Shown: one piece after another, positions 31,548 to 43,700 of the stretch
Layout: each line of letters opens with the position of its first letter
Numbering within the stretch: position 1 is the first letter of the stretch
Assembly: GCA_018806915.1 (NCBI GenBank)
Contig: JAGKQI010000040.1
Location: forward strand, 372,001 to 436,000
Reading direction: 5' to 3'
From: Phytophthora colocasiae
Lineage: Eukaryota; Oomycota; Peronosporomycetes; Peronosporales; Peronosporaceae
Length of the DNA: 64,000 bases
Translations under genes and position numbers: made by a program
The notes under the pieces: model-generated
What the model was told of the DNA's origin: nothing
The model's input: only the letters and a program-made list of their open reading frames with translations
Database searches by the model: none

Positions 31548-32004
31548 ACTCTGGCAGGAATCTCGGCTTTGGATCACGAAACGTCTGCCACTTTGGCTCC
31601 GTCTCGAGAATACGCCAACAGTGGAGCAGTTTGAACGCTGGCTTGGACTTCTTCTTTGATCCGGCGTTCTCCTTGTCGCTGTCTTCGTCCATCGTTGCGT
31701 ACACTTGCATGCCTCGCTTGATCTCATCGTCTTCGTTTTCTCCAGAACGATGAAGAGCACGCACAGTTGCCATCGCACCCACAAACTTGGCGCATTCGGC
31801 GCTGATGACGCGCCACTTTGTCTCCAGAGAACGAAGCGATCGCTCGCTTCCGCCTTTGTGGTCGTTAAAGTGCTTCTCGATGCGCTCCCAAAACGTGCCA
31901 CTCTTTTGCCCGGTCCCCGTCACATCGTCCGTGCCGATCACGATGTATGACCGGCAGAGCTGGATCTCCTCGGCTGTATCGAAGTTAGAACCACGCATTC
32001 TCAC
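31548..32004 (-). pseudogene. Harbinger second ORF (Myb/NAM-like), N-terminal part
   Basis: From ATG 32004 the minus strand reads GSNFDTAEEIQLCRSYIVI, GTFWERIEKHFND and RSLRSLETKWRVISAECAKF. This is the trihelix/Myb-like SANT fold of Harbinger accessory proteins, which bind element ends and help bring in the transposase. It continues to FRDPKPRFLPEC, where gypsy copy 1 cuts it. The C-terminal part is at 23819-23410. Confidence 0.75.
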
Positions 32005-32411
32005 TACAGAAGACGGTGATCAGACTATACAAACATAACAGCGCGCGCGCAGACTTCTCACCTACCTCTTTCTTCACGTCGTTGTCGCTGTCGAAGCGAT
32101 GGGCCTCCGTCACGCTCGTCGCCGCCGGCGAAGTTTCCCTTTCAGCTTCTTCGTAATGTTTCCTCTTGCAAAATGGACGGATCCAAATCTGATAAAACGC
32201 TGATAATATTCTGATTCTCGAGATGCCGGAGTGGGTTCTGCGGAACCGCAAAACGGTCGAGTTTGCCGTGATTTTGGAAATTTGCCGGACGGAATTTGCC
32301 GTTCTGCCGTTTGCCGTGGCCCGGTGGGGAAGATATATTGCAGCGGTAAAAATATTTTCCCGGTAAACCGTTTACCGGAGTGTTTTGCCGTGACCGGTGG
32401 GGATGCTCTAA

Positions 32412-34639
32412 GACTTAAGATATCAAAACTGGAAATCACTTGACCATCACGTACGAGGAATCAGGGGAATCAACTTCAGCAGACGGCGGTTCCAAACCAA
32501 GTTGTCGAACGACTTCGACGACTACGATCTCATCAACACCAATCTGTTCCGCATGAGAAAAGATGAATTGACAATGTCTGCGGAAGGAACCTAGCACCGC
32601 TACAGAAAAATTTCACTCCATGGAACCCAAAGAGATTGCCACATCTTTTCTAGCGCTGGACACCATAAAAGCAGTGTTCCACTGTTTCGATCTGTGCATG
32701 ATTCTCGAACGCATTGCTGGACAGTAGGGATAAGCGTTTTCAAGAAATATAGCCGTGAGCCAAGTATGAGATCTCCAAAAAGCATTCGGAGCATCACATC
32801 ATGGACAACCGGGAGAAGACAGCGTCGCAGCGCTACATATTCCGATAATGTCTTGTGAATCCGGGCTTGAGGGTATCCTAGCTCCTTCAGCGGGTTAGGG
32901 TTCATCGACGTAGTCGGGCAGAGCACATCGATTCAATCATCTCGCTTCAAGTTAGGAAAGACACGCGTTCCTTTGCCAGACTCAACAGCAAAACCGGTGG
33001 AAAATTTCCTCGAGTAGAGGTTCGTATTTCTCCAACCGTTGAGTGAGGCAGCACTCGATCACATATCTGGGATAGTTGGTGATACAACGCGAATATGTCC
33101 GTCACACGCGCCTGATGCATCATTAGTTGTAGATCATCATGAATCTCACAAAAGAATTCAAAAGCCGTCGGCCACCTGAAGTCGTCTCTTAGGAAATCTG
33201 TCAGGCATAACTTCTGCATAGCTGAGATCGCTCGGCATAAATGTTTGAATATGGTATTTCCTTCGCCCAATGGAGTTGGCGGTAGACCTTGCGGTTGCGA
33301 AACCTGAAAATTAATTGACGTATTCCACCATATTGGGGAATATAGAGCTCGTTGGATAACCTTTGCCCGTGAAAGCTGTAGGGACACGCGATCCGGCCAT
33401 TTTACTCGTTTCCAGTCAAGAAGAACTTTCCGCCACCAGAGCGGAAGCAACGCTTGTCTCCATCCTGGTGGTTTTGGCGGATTCTGAAGCAAAAAGTCCC
33501 CAGTCCATCTTCGTGAGTAACTTCCACAACGACGTTGTAATAGTGCAGCAATTGGTCGGTACCAAACGTCTTCACACTCATCGGTGGGATTGCTTAGCAC
33601 TTGGATAAGCTGTTGGAGAAGCGAGAATCGTTGTCGACGGATGCTTAGTGCCAGGATAGGAACTCCGATGCCATCATCTTCTTGCCGCTGAGTGACAAGG
33701 CCTTTCTTGACAATATTTATTCCACCAGTTCCTGAACCCACGCGGTTGTATAGGATGTACCTAGTCACTGCACTCTGCCACCGATTAAGAAAGCGTACCG
33801 GAACATTCATCGTCGTCGTAAAATACCAAAGTAAGGATAATATCACAGCCTGAACAATGAGACGCCGTCCCATGAGCGTCCGAGCTCTTCCTTTCAATAA
33901 GCGAAGCCGAGTCATTAGTTTTTGTCCAGTTGAGTAGCCAGTTGTGTAGATGTGTCCAAGTTTCCAAACGGAATGCCTAGGTATTTGACTGATTCTCCAT
34001 ACTGGAGTGACCGAAGCGGCATCAAGACTGGATCTGTAAGTTTTGTGCTTATTCAGGCTCATGATCACGCTTTTTGCTGGATTGAGCATTGCACCTGAAC
34101 CATCACAGTAAATATCAACCCGCCGTAGTTGATCTTTAAGGTCACTCACTCTCTTCGAGAATAGCACCGTATCGTCCGCAAACAAGGCCACAGGGACAGA
34201 AACTTTCGTCCACATCTACACCTAGTTCACGTTGAGCCCGCTGTAAGTTGCCGAGTGGTTCAAGCGCTAGTGCAAAGAGGAAAGGAGATGGTGGATCTCC
34301 TTGTTTCACTCCTCGCGAGGGTCGAATGGCGTCTTGCGCCCAACCATTGATCATCAAAGAACATACTGAACCATTGTAGAGTAGGCAAATCCATGATAGA
34401 AATACTTCTCCAAATCCTTGTTTTTCCATCACCTTGAACAGGTAGTCTCGGTTAACTCTGTCGTACGCCTTGGCGAAATCAAGAAATGTTGCCACACCTG
34501 AATCTCCACGACTGGTAATCAAATGCTGTAAATCACGAACAAACATTACTTGATGGTGAATTGAGCGACCAGGGATGACGCCTTTCTGATCTGGGTGGAC
34601 CAAAGAGGACATCAGTGGTCAAAGCCTACTCGTCAGTAC
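32412..34639 (-). pseudogene. LINE A RT core and C-terminal region
   Basis: The first frame (34612-34142) carries QKGVIPGRSIHHQVMFVRDL, FLDFAKAYDRVNRDYLF and SRGVKQGDPPSPFLFALALE. The second (34215-32947) has the catalytic LFADDTVLF, then DFLLQNPPKPPGWRQALLPLWW and the long thumb/linker. Later frames give LPVVHDVMLRMLFGDL (about 32800) and the terminal HAEQIG region to about 32440. Frame changes lie near 34200, 32940 and 32600. The N-terminal RT segments expected before QKG are missing at the gypsy 2 boundary (34639). L1/Tx1-like by order of motifs. Confidence 0.85.
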
Positions 34640-35049
34640 TGCAGCGGGGCTGCGTAGGTGTGCACGGCACAGAGGAAGTTTGGTTGACTCGTAGAGTCCT
34701 GCTTGCAAGGCACTAGCCTTCGGTTCTATACAAGAACCAAGTAGTCCACTAAATACGGGACTCTCACAATCAGTGTCCCTATAATAAAGGAACTAACACT
34801 AATTATGTAAAATGCAAACTGATTTTTATTTATTTTATTGCCCTAATCCTGAATGTAACGGATTTAGTATCTAACATACTAAATCCTAATCAAATGTAAT
34901 CTGTGGCTCTGAGCTAACTGCCATCAAATGGCTACATATGTGACGTGTGAGATACGATGTGTCATACACAGATATGTGACGTGTGGCCTGGTTGGTGTAT
35001 ACCACACCAACTGTAGCCAAGGCGCGCAGCGCCGTGTAACCCCGTTACA
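34640..35049 (-). repeat. 3' LTR of gypsy copy 2
   Basis: 410 bp, same ends and internal hairpin as the copy 1 LTR. An ATG inside it at 34928 opens a plus-strand frame that runs without a stop into the antisense ORF. Confidence 0.9.
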
Positions 35050-36988
35050 CCCTCCCCCACCAAACCGTGAATACGGAGTATCTACAACTGTAGACATAAC
35101 TGCCTTGTCAAGGCCTGTCACCGGCAACTTTCCGATAAAAGAAATCTCTCAACGAGAGTGCGCGGGCGCGCTGGCTCAACGAGCAAATTCTCCAATTCTC
35201 CCCAGCGAGCCAACCGCTCCTGAGGTGTCCCGTGACCAGGCGTCTACGCCTCAGCGCCTCAGCGCTTTCCGGTCTGAGCCCTCGGCTCCTCTCACGCTCT
35301 CCGTTTCGGAGTATTTCGCGGCGTCTCGCCTTCGCTACGGAGCGATGTTCAAGGCCAGCCCGACGTCAAGTGGTAGCGGTGGCTCACCCTTCGAGTACAC
35401 GACAGCGTCACCGACGCGCGACCCACGTCGCTCTCCTACGGAGGAAGGCGAGGTCGAAGTGGACTACGAGGAGTCCGAACAGGGCGATGCCCATGCGTCT
35501 CCCGCTCCTGCGAGCCCTCCGACGACTCGATCTGAGCTGCGCTCTCCACGTGATCCGCGTCGGTACTCAATTCCTCGGCAGCTGCGGCAGCCCAATCCGT
35601 TCCCGGAGGGACCTTCGAGCCTCGTGCTCCAACGCGTTTGCGCAACGCACCACCACTTCCTGCTCGCGATGAGCCAGAGTCACTCAAGGGCGTCGAAGAC
35701 GCGATCACCAACCCTCTGGATGAGGCACAGGAGGCTTCCATGAGCGGTGCTCCAGAGTCACGTCGACCGGTCCAACGGGACATCGTGGGGACTTTGTCGC
35801 GGCGCGACTACGGCTTCGAGCCTCGTGACCCTGCCGAGCAGGTGAAGCAGTTGATGGCGCAGCCAAACCTGCATGGTTACGCCATAGGCGATCCTCCACG
35901 TACGGTGGCTGAGACTCAGCAGCGACAGGGGCTCCATGAGCGTTTCTTGACCCCGCAGGTGTGCACACTCGCCGAGTATCGGCAACGCTTAGATAAGCAA
36001 CGACGACGGGAGTCTGTGCCTCAGATGAGGACTTATCCACTCCTGCTCCAAACGGGAGAGACCACCCGGGACTACATGGTCCATGTGGCCACCTGGGCCG
36101 AGGCTTCACGGAAGCTCGCGTCGTTTGACCGGCTCATGGAGAGCTGCGCCGAGGTGGACGTCCGCCTCGCTCGAGGTCTACTCTTCCAGTACGCGAAGAT
36201 ACGCGTGCGGCCCGGCCGCTTTCCTCGTCACACGACGGCAGTGGCTCCCGCCTCTCAGGCCACTATCCCTGCTTGGCAGGATGCTCCTTCAGTCTCCGAG
36301 GGAGACTCGCTGGCTGTGCCAGCCACGGACCAGAGCCTGAGCTCGGCTGCTAGTCCGTCAGCTTCTCACACTAGTGGTGAGAAGCGGGTGTCGACCGAGT
36401 GGTCGACCTCGAGCCCTTCGGGCGCCCCGATCTTCGCGATCAAAGCGTCCACGACGTCAGGGCAGTCCTGCCTCAGGGGCCCTTCAAACTCCCACGAGTT
36501 TTGGGAATGAGGATATCCACGCCACTTCACCAGATACTGGTTTTGACTACGGTGGCGACGCCGCGCCATCAGGCGCTCCACGTGGTAGTGGGGAGTCCCC
36601 TGCTCATCGAGCAACGGCGGAGGAGGCCGATTCGCTGCGGAACGCAATACTCGACGAGTGTGATGAGCGCTATTTGTCGCGGCGCGCTTGGTATCAACTC
36701 GATCACTCGATCGGTACTCTCCAGAGTCAGACTCAGTCTCTTCAGGGGAACCTGGAGAGCGTTTGGCATTCGCATGCTTGTCTCGCTCATGACATGGAGG
36801 AGATTGAAAGCCGGATGGCTTGGCTCGAAGGTCCTCAGTCCTTGACTGCTCGCCTGCACCAGCAGGAGCTTCAGCTCGCTGAGTTGCGAGGTCAGGTGAC
36901 GTTGCTGCTGCAGATGACGCAGCCTGGGCACGTGTCGTCGGTGCCAGCGCCTCCGCGCTCACCCCCGCGGGGTCCCGATATGGCTTAA
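34928..36988 (+). pseudogene. Antisense ORF of gypsy copy 2, with frame breaks
   Basis: The frame beginning at ATG 34928 within the LTR crosses the LTR boundary (QRRVTPLHPPPPN) and continues as the antisense protein (ALSRPVTGNFPIKEISQREC...). Two extra bases near 35630 shift the frame. Another change near 36430 leads to the C-terminal coiled-coil part, which ends at 36988. Relative to copy 1 the last residues differ (PPRSPPRGPDMA). It overlaps the pol C-terminal frame on the other strand. Confidence 0.6.
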
Positions 36989-39322
36989 GCAAGCCGACGT
37001 AGAACACCGGGTGTGTTCGCATCCGCTTTGGCAAGTCAAGCGTGTATGCCAGGCCCTTCTTGGCCACGACCGTAAATGGTCCGATGAAACGCGGACGCAA
37101 TTTCGTCTTAAAGACACTTGACACTGCATGTGTAGGTAGGTTCTTAGCGTTTAATAAAACCTGGTCACCGACCTTAAATTCCCATACATTGCCTCTGCCT
37201 TTTGCATCAGCCTGTTCTTTCTGAATGTCTTGGCTTTCGGCCATCGCGTCACGCACACGGCGTAATACGCTCAATCTCACCGAGAGGAAGTCATCGACTT
37301 GTTTACGCACAGCAGAAGGGCTGATATCAGCAAGCTCGGAGTCGAGCGACGGCACAGCCTCTCCCCCACTAAGCCCAAGGCTACCGCGAGGCGGAGTGAG
37401 CGGGACGCGCGGATGCGCAAGGCCGTTCACGTAGAACGGGGTGAAGCCTGTCGAGGCATGCACCGCATTGTTCATGGAGAACTCAACGAGAGGGAGCATA
37501 GCGCTCCAACGCTTCGGCGTTTCAGCGCATACGCTGCGGAGGATGTCCTCCAGAACGCGGTTCACGCGTTCGGTCTGACCGTCGGTCTGCGGATGGTCCG
37601 CCGTGGACATGTCCAGTCGAGTGCCCAGCACCTTGAAGACGGACGTCCAGAAGTGACCCGTGAAACGGGGATCTCGATCCGAGACAATGGTCTCAGGCAG
37701 CCCATGCTGGCGGAAGACCCGATCGATGAAGATCGTCGCTGTACCAGCGCCATCGACGGTGTCCGGCACAGCCGCTAGGTGAGCCATCTTGCTCAAACGG
37801 TCAACAAAGACCACAACGCCCGTGTTGCCTGCCGTATCCTTCGGCAGGCCAAACACGAAGTCCATACTCATGGACTGCCAACACCCAGAGGGTACAGGCA
37901 AGCTCGCCAAAGGCGCTGCCGCATGCGGCGAGGGTTTAACCCGCTGACACGTCTCGCACGTGTGCACATATGTGCTGACCCACTTGTACATCTTCGGCCA
38001 CCAGTACATGGAGCTCACCGAGCCGTAGGTCTTCTCGCGACCGAGGTGGCCGCTTGTGGGCGTGTCGTGGGCCTCATAGAGGATACGATACTTCAGGTCC
38101 TCATCGTGAGGAACCACCACACGTGGTGGGTCATCCTGACCCGTGCTGTAGTACAGCAGACCGCCTCCCAGGCTATAGCGTTGGAGTCTCGCCTTTAGGC
38201 GTCGTGACAGAGTCACCTTTGAGTCTTTAAACTCATCGCTCCCTAGAGCTTGGAGCAGCGCGACACAAGAGTCGTCCTGAGCGTACGCTGCTCGAACCAT
38301 GTCCGTCACGGACGACGTCACCGAGGTGACATGAGATAACTCATAGTCCGGGCGACGTGATAACGCGTCAGCGAGGACGTTCTGCCTTCCAGGCTTGTAC
38401 TTCACCTCGAAGTTATACTCCGCAAAGAAGGAGAGCCATCGGGCCATCCTCTGCGAGAGATGAGGCGACTGCGTCGCTGTGCGTAGTGACGCATGATCCG
38501 TGTAGACACAAACGGCTTGGAGCCGAGCAGGTGAACCCTGAATTTGACGAGAGCGTACTTCATCGCAAGTAGCTCCTTGTCATGAACTGGATAGTTCTTC
38601 TCAGCAGCCTTGAGCTGCCGAGACTCAAACGCAATGACGCGTTCGCGCCCTTCGGCGTCCGCTTGTAGCAAAGCACTGCCGATGGCAAAGTCCGAGGCGT
38701 CACAGACGACGATAAACGGACGAGCGGGGTCTGGCAACGCCAGTATCGGTGCCTGAAGCAGGCTATCCTTGATACAAGTGAACGCATTCTCGTGCTCGGC
38801 ACGCCATACCCACTCGGCATCCTTCTTAAGGAGATCCGTCAGTGGCCGAGCCAACTCAGCGTAGTTCTCGCTATACTTGTGCAAGTAGTTGGCCAAGCCC
38901 AGCCACTTACGCAAGTCCTTCTGGTTCAAGGGAACCGGCCAATCCACAATGGCCTTGACCTTTGCTGGATCAGCACGAAGGCCATGCTTCCCAATGAAGC
39001 ACCCTAGGAAGGGGATTTCTTCCGCGCCAAAGACGCACTTGTCTGCGTTGGCGTACAATTTGTTCGTGCGCATGCACTCGAGCACAGCTCTCACGTGTTC
39101 CACGTGCACCTCAACGTCAGTCTTGCCGTGTTCGGCCTGACTGTGGACGAACACGTCGTCAAAGTACGTCTGTGCAAATGCCCGCAGGGGCCTGAACAGC
39201 TGCGTCACTAGACGATTGAATGTTGCAGGCGCATTCGAGAGCCCTTGGGGCATGACGAGCCACTCCCAGAGCATACCGCTCGGGGTGCGCACCGCTGTAA
39301 GCGGAATATCACTGGCTCGCAT
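36366..39322 (-). pseudogene. Gypsy copy 2 pol, 3' half (RT palm to chromodomain)
   Basis: The frame 39322-38402 begins inside RT (MRASDIPLTAVRTPSGM), has the catalytic position as YFDDVFVHS instead of YVDD, and continues to RNase H. A 2-bp loss near 38505 (shared with copy 3) shifts it. The frame 38447-36366 (693 residues) is continuous through the integrase HHCC and DDE motifs and a chromodomain (YHVERLMARR, LVKWRGYPHSQNSWE). This is the longest uninterrupted integrase-chromodomain frame in the window. Confidence 0.88.
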
Positions 39323-39732
39323 TGTAACGGGGTTACACGGCGCTGCGCGCCTTGGCTACAATAGGTGTGGTATACACCAACCAGGCCACACGTCACATAT
39401 CTGTGTATGACACATCGTATCTCACACGTCACATATGTAGCCATTTGATGGCAGTTAGCTCAGAGCCACAGATTACATTTGATTAGGATTTAGTATGTTA
39501 GATACTAAATCCGTTACATTCAGGATTAGGGCAATAAAATAAATAAAAATCAGTTTGCATTTTACATAATTAGTGTTAGTTCCTTTATTATAGGGACACT
39601 GATTGTGAGAGTCCCGTATTTAGTGGACTACTTGGTTCTTGTATAGAACCGAAGGCTAGTGCCTTGCAAGCAGGACTCTACGAGTCAACCAAACTTCCTC
39701 TGTGCCGTGCACACCTACGCAGTCCCGCTGCA
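39323..39732 (+). repeat. 5' LTR of gypsy copy 3
   Basis: 410 bp from TGTAACGGGG to GCTGCA. It contains the LTR hairpin, and AATAAA at 39533-39538 and 39542-39547. Confidence 0.92.
39533..39547 (+). promoter_or_regulatory. Poly(A) signal-like run in the LTR
   Basis: Two overlapping AATAAA hexamers (AATAAAATAAATAAA) in sense orientation follow the hairpin; the same run is in all LTRs of this family. A role in transcript 3' end formation is inferred. Confidence 0.4.
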
Positions 39733-39734
39733 TC

Positions 39735-39751
39735 TGGTAGCACTTGTAGTC
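39735..39751 (+). other. Primer-binding site candidate of gypsy copy 3
   Basis: TGGTAGCACTTGTAGTC starts two bases after the 5' LTR. PBS sequences begin TGG because tRNAs end in CCA. The matching tRNA was not identified; copy 1 has the same sequence on the minus strand. Confidence 0.5.
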
Positions 39752-39789
39752 AATCCAACTCCTGAGTTGAAGACTGTTTCTCTGTCAGA

Positions 39790-40760
39790 ATGGAGCCAGA
39801 AGCATACGCTCACTTGACTCCGAGTCAGCGGGACACGCTTAACAAGCTTACGTCCTTGCTGGGCCCTGAAGGTATGGCGCACCTTGGTCTCAAGGGCCGG
39901 AGGCCGTCAACGCGCGCCTGGAGGCATTTGCCTCGTACGAAAACGCTCTCGTTGAGCACATCCAAAGGAATGTAAAAGGGGTTAACCCCGCTCCGAGAGC
40001 TAAGCCCGTCACGCTCAGCGTGAAGACCTTTCACGGGCACGAAGGAGAGAACCTCCTATTGTGGACCCGAGAGGTCGAAATGGCCATGGGGGCCGCTATG
40101 CTCCAGTTGGAAGGCCAACGCGTGGCGTTCGCCATCTCTAAGCTCGAAGGTCGAGCACGAGAATGGGCCTTGACGTCTGGGACGTCGGTAGAAATGGCCT
40201 TCCCCACTTGGGGTGAGCTTAAGGCCAAGCTTACGCAAGTGTTTGCTCCACCTAACCAGGCGTATCGCGTGCGGTCACGCTTCCTTGCTTGCCGACAGGG
40301 CAAGAAGGACCTGGTGGACTATGTCCAAGAGCTGCGCACGCTCATTGCCGGCATGGCTGCCGATCCTCTACCTGAGGTGGTCACCGTGACTATCTTCATG
40401 GAAGGTCTGAGAGCTGGCGTGGCCAGGACGGAGGCATTCCGTCAGAATCCTCGCACCTTCGAGGACGCTGTCAGCGTGGCATTGAATGCTGAACACAACT
40501 TTAAGTTGTCGAGGGTCGGTGCTAACAGCACAGGGTCCGGGGGACCCGAGCCCATGGACCTCAGCTATGCTGAAGATGAAGTAGCCGAGCTACGAGCTGC
40601 GGTGCAGCGTATGAGCACTCGTCGGTGCTACACGTGTGGTAGTCCCACACACCTGAGGCCCAACTGCCCTCTGCGCAAAGAGCGCGCCGGCCAGACTGGT
40701 CGCAACCCTGCCGCGGGTCCCGCTTTGGGCTCTGCCCAGGGAAACGACGGCTCCCAGTAG
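39790..40760 (+). pseudogene. Gypsy copy 3 gag
   Basis: ATG 39790 starts MEPEAYAHLTPSQRDTLNKL. Near 39893 the protein continuity moves to the -1 frame ([20 protein letters not shown]), exactly as in copy 1. From 40020 the 246-residue frame contains the gag core and the CCHC knuckle [14 protein letters not shown], ending in TAG at 40758-40760. Either the start is elsewhere, or a one-base loss was inherited from a common source, or a -1 ribosomal shift is used; a classical slippery heptamer is not seen. Confidence 0.8.
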
Positions 40761-43700
40761 ATGCGGGCGGTCTACTGGGAAGAACTGAGTTCTGCAGTGC
40801 GTGAGAGGCACTGGGGCTCAGCCCCGAAGAGCTCCGTGCTCTTGAACACGGAACGTGTGAGCAAGCAGGGCTTGCTGGTCGTCCATGTGGACGTGAAGGG
40901 CTTCGAGAAGCCGTGGATCGTGTTGATCGATTCGGGAGCGTCTGGCAACTATGTCAGACGCTCCACCGTTGAGGGTAGTCAGCAATATGCTGAGGCGCTT
41001 CGAGCGCGAAGAGGTGACACCGTCACTGTCCGTCTAGCGACGGGCGTCCGTGTCACGGCAGCCAAGGTCCCCATGGACCTACGGCTGAAGTTCCTGGACT
41101 TCGACAGCGTAGAACGCTGCTTGGTCTTGGACCTGGATTCGAGGTACGACCTCATCCTTGGTATGGCGTGGCTGGAGCGCCACGAGCCATGGATTGACTG
41201 GAGGTCGAAGACCTTAGGTGCTACGCACTTCTCTCCTAGTGGAGCTTTGGCGAGTCATGAACCCACCTCTGCTAGGAAGCAGAAGCGCTATTGGCGCGAG
41301 CATCGAGCCGAGTCGGCTATGATGCTGGAAGTCGGTGTGTCCGAGTTAGTGGACAGCACCGATAGCGAGGACCGCAGTCCTGTTGAGCGCGTAGCGCTGG
41401 TTGACAGTGAGTCAACGTGTGGGCAAAGCTCACGTAAACCCTGTGGGGCGGCACGTACTCCGTCGAGTGATACTGGTCGTGGACCAAGTCGATCGCTGAG
41501 TGTCTCTGACACTGGACCTGTTACGGTCATTGATTGTGCAGCGGCACGTACTCCGCTGAGCGGCATCGGTCGTCGACCGAGTGGATCGCTGAGTGTCTCT
41601 GACACTGGGCCGAAAGAGGCCGAAACTTGTGCGACGGCACGTACTCCGTCGAGTAGACGCTCTTCGGCTAGGCGAAGACGTCGTAAGGCCCTTCGGGCGA
41701 GACGCTCTGCGTCTGAGTCATCCGTGACGTCAAGTGCCGACGCACCGGAGGGCTGTGGGCAGCTATACACTCTGGTTGATGGAGTGGACGGCAGTGCCGA
41801 AGGCAGTGTCCTGCTGGACGACTTGCCAAGTGTTGACAAGCTCCTTGAGCTAGAGGAGATGTCCTTCGCCGACTTTGGCGATGCTTTGAAGGCTGGCGAA
41901 CTCGCCGAGGTGGTCATCGTTCGACCTGAGGAGGAGTTAAACTCGTCGTCCCTCGTTGACGAGTCCGTCTTGGCCGAAGTCAAGAAGGCGTTGAACGCCA
42001 GGAGTGGATCAGAGATCCTCAAGAATCCCTCGGATCCCTTCTACTCCTTGTTGAAGGAATATGGAGACGTTGTCTCGAAGGAACCACCGAGTGGCCTGCC
42101 TCCTGACCGAGGCGTTCGTCATGAGATCGACTTAGTTCCCGGAACTAAATACCGCGTGACCCGGCAGTGGCCTCTTCCTAAAGAGCAATGCGACGTCATT
42201 GACGCCTTCTTCCGTGCGAAGCACGCGGCGGGTCTCGTACGCGAGAGCAAGTCTCCGCACTCCGCGCCAACGTTCTGTGTCAGAAAGCCGAACGGCAAGT
42301 GGCGTATCATTCACGCTTTTAACAAGCTCAACGCTGACGCCGATTCCTAGGAAGGACGTTCTTCTGTACAGTGCGCTCGACTTAGTCGATGGGTACTATC
42401 AGCTGCTCATGCGAGCCAGTGATATTCCGCTTACAGCGGTGCGCACCCCGAGCGGTATGCTCTGGGAGTGGCTCGTCATGCCCCAAGGGCTCTCGAATGC
42501 GCCTGCAACATTCAATCGTCTAGTGACGCAGCTGTTCAGGCCCCTGCGGGCATTCGCACAGACGTACTTTGACGACGTGTTCGTCCACAGTCAGGCCGAA
42601 CACGGCAAGACTGACGTTGAGGTGCACGTGGAACACGTGAGAGCTGTGCTCGAGTGCATGCGCACGAACAAATTGTACGCCAACGCAGACAAGTGCGTCT
42701 TTGGCGCGGAAGAAATCCCCTTCCTAGGGTGCTTCATTGGGAAGCATGGCCTTCGTGCTGATCCAGCAAAGGTCAAGGCCATTGTGGACTGGCCGGTTCC
42801 CTTGAACCAGAAGGACTTGCGTAAGTGGCTTGGCGGCCAACTACTTGCACAAGTATAGCGAGAACTACGCTGAGTTGGCTCGGCCACTGACGGATCTCCT
42901 TAAGAAGGATGCCGAATGGGTATGGCGTGCTGAGCACGAGAATGCGTTCACTTGTATCATGGATAGCCTGCTTCAGGCACCGATACTGGCGTTGCCAGAC
43001 CCCGCTCGTCCGTTTATCGTCGTCTGTGACGCCTCGGACTTTGCCATCGGCAGTGCTTTGCTACAAGCGGACGCCGAAGGGCGCGAACGCGTCATTGCGT
43101 TTGAGTCTCGGCAGCTCAAGGCTGCTGAGAAGAACTATCCAGTTCATGACAAGGAGCTACTTGCGATGAAGTACGCTCTCGTCAAATTCAGGGTTCACCT
43201 GCTCGGCTCCAAGCCGTTTGTGTCTACACGGATCATGCGTCACTACGCACAGCGACGCAGTCGCCTCATCTCTCGCAGAGGATGGCCCGATGGCTCTCCT
43301 TCTTTGCGGAGTATAACTTCGAGGTGAAGTACAAGCCTGGAAGGCAGAACGTCCTCGCTGACGCGTTATCACGTCGCCCGGACTATGAGTTATCTCATGT
43401 CACCTCGGTGACGTCGTCCGTGACGGACATGGTTCGAGCAGCGTACGCTCAGGACGACACTTGTGTCGCGCTGCTCCAAGCTCTAGGGAGCGATGAGTTT
43501 AAAGACTCAAAGGTGACTCTGTCACGACGCCTAAAGGCGAGACTCCAACGCTATAGCCTGGGAGGCGGTCTGCTGTACTACAGCACGGGTCAGGATGACC
43601 CACCACGTGTGGTGGTTCCTCACGATGAGGACCTGAAGTATCGTATCCTCTATGAGGCCCACGACACGCCCACAAGCGGCCACCTCGGTCGCGAGAAGAC

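Larger units (their letters stand above)
21984..32408. mobile_element. PIF/Harbinger DNA transposon interrupted by gypsy copy 1
   Basis: The ends are GAGCAT at 21984 and ATGCTC at 32403-32408, with further imperfect inverted similarity inward (CACGG.AAAA). They are flanked by TAA at 21981-21983 and 32409-32411, the 3-bp duplication typical of this superfamily. Inside are a HARBI1-type transposase (plus) and a Myb/NAM-like second ORF (minus), the standard two-gene set, convergent. Without gypsy copy 1 the element is about 2.7 kb. It interrupts the 3' UTR of LINE A. Confidence 0.8.
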
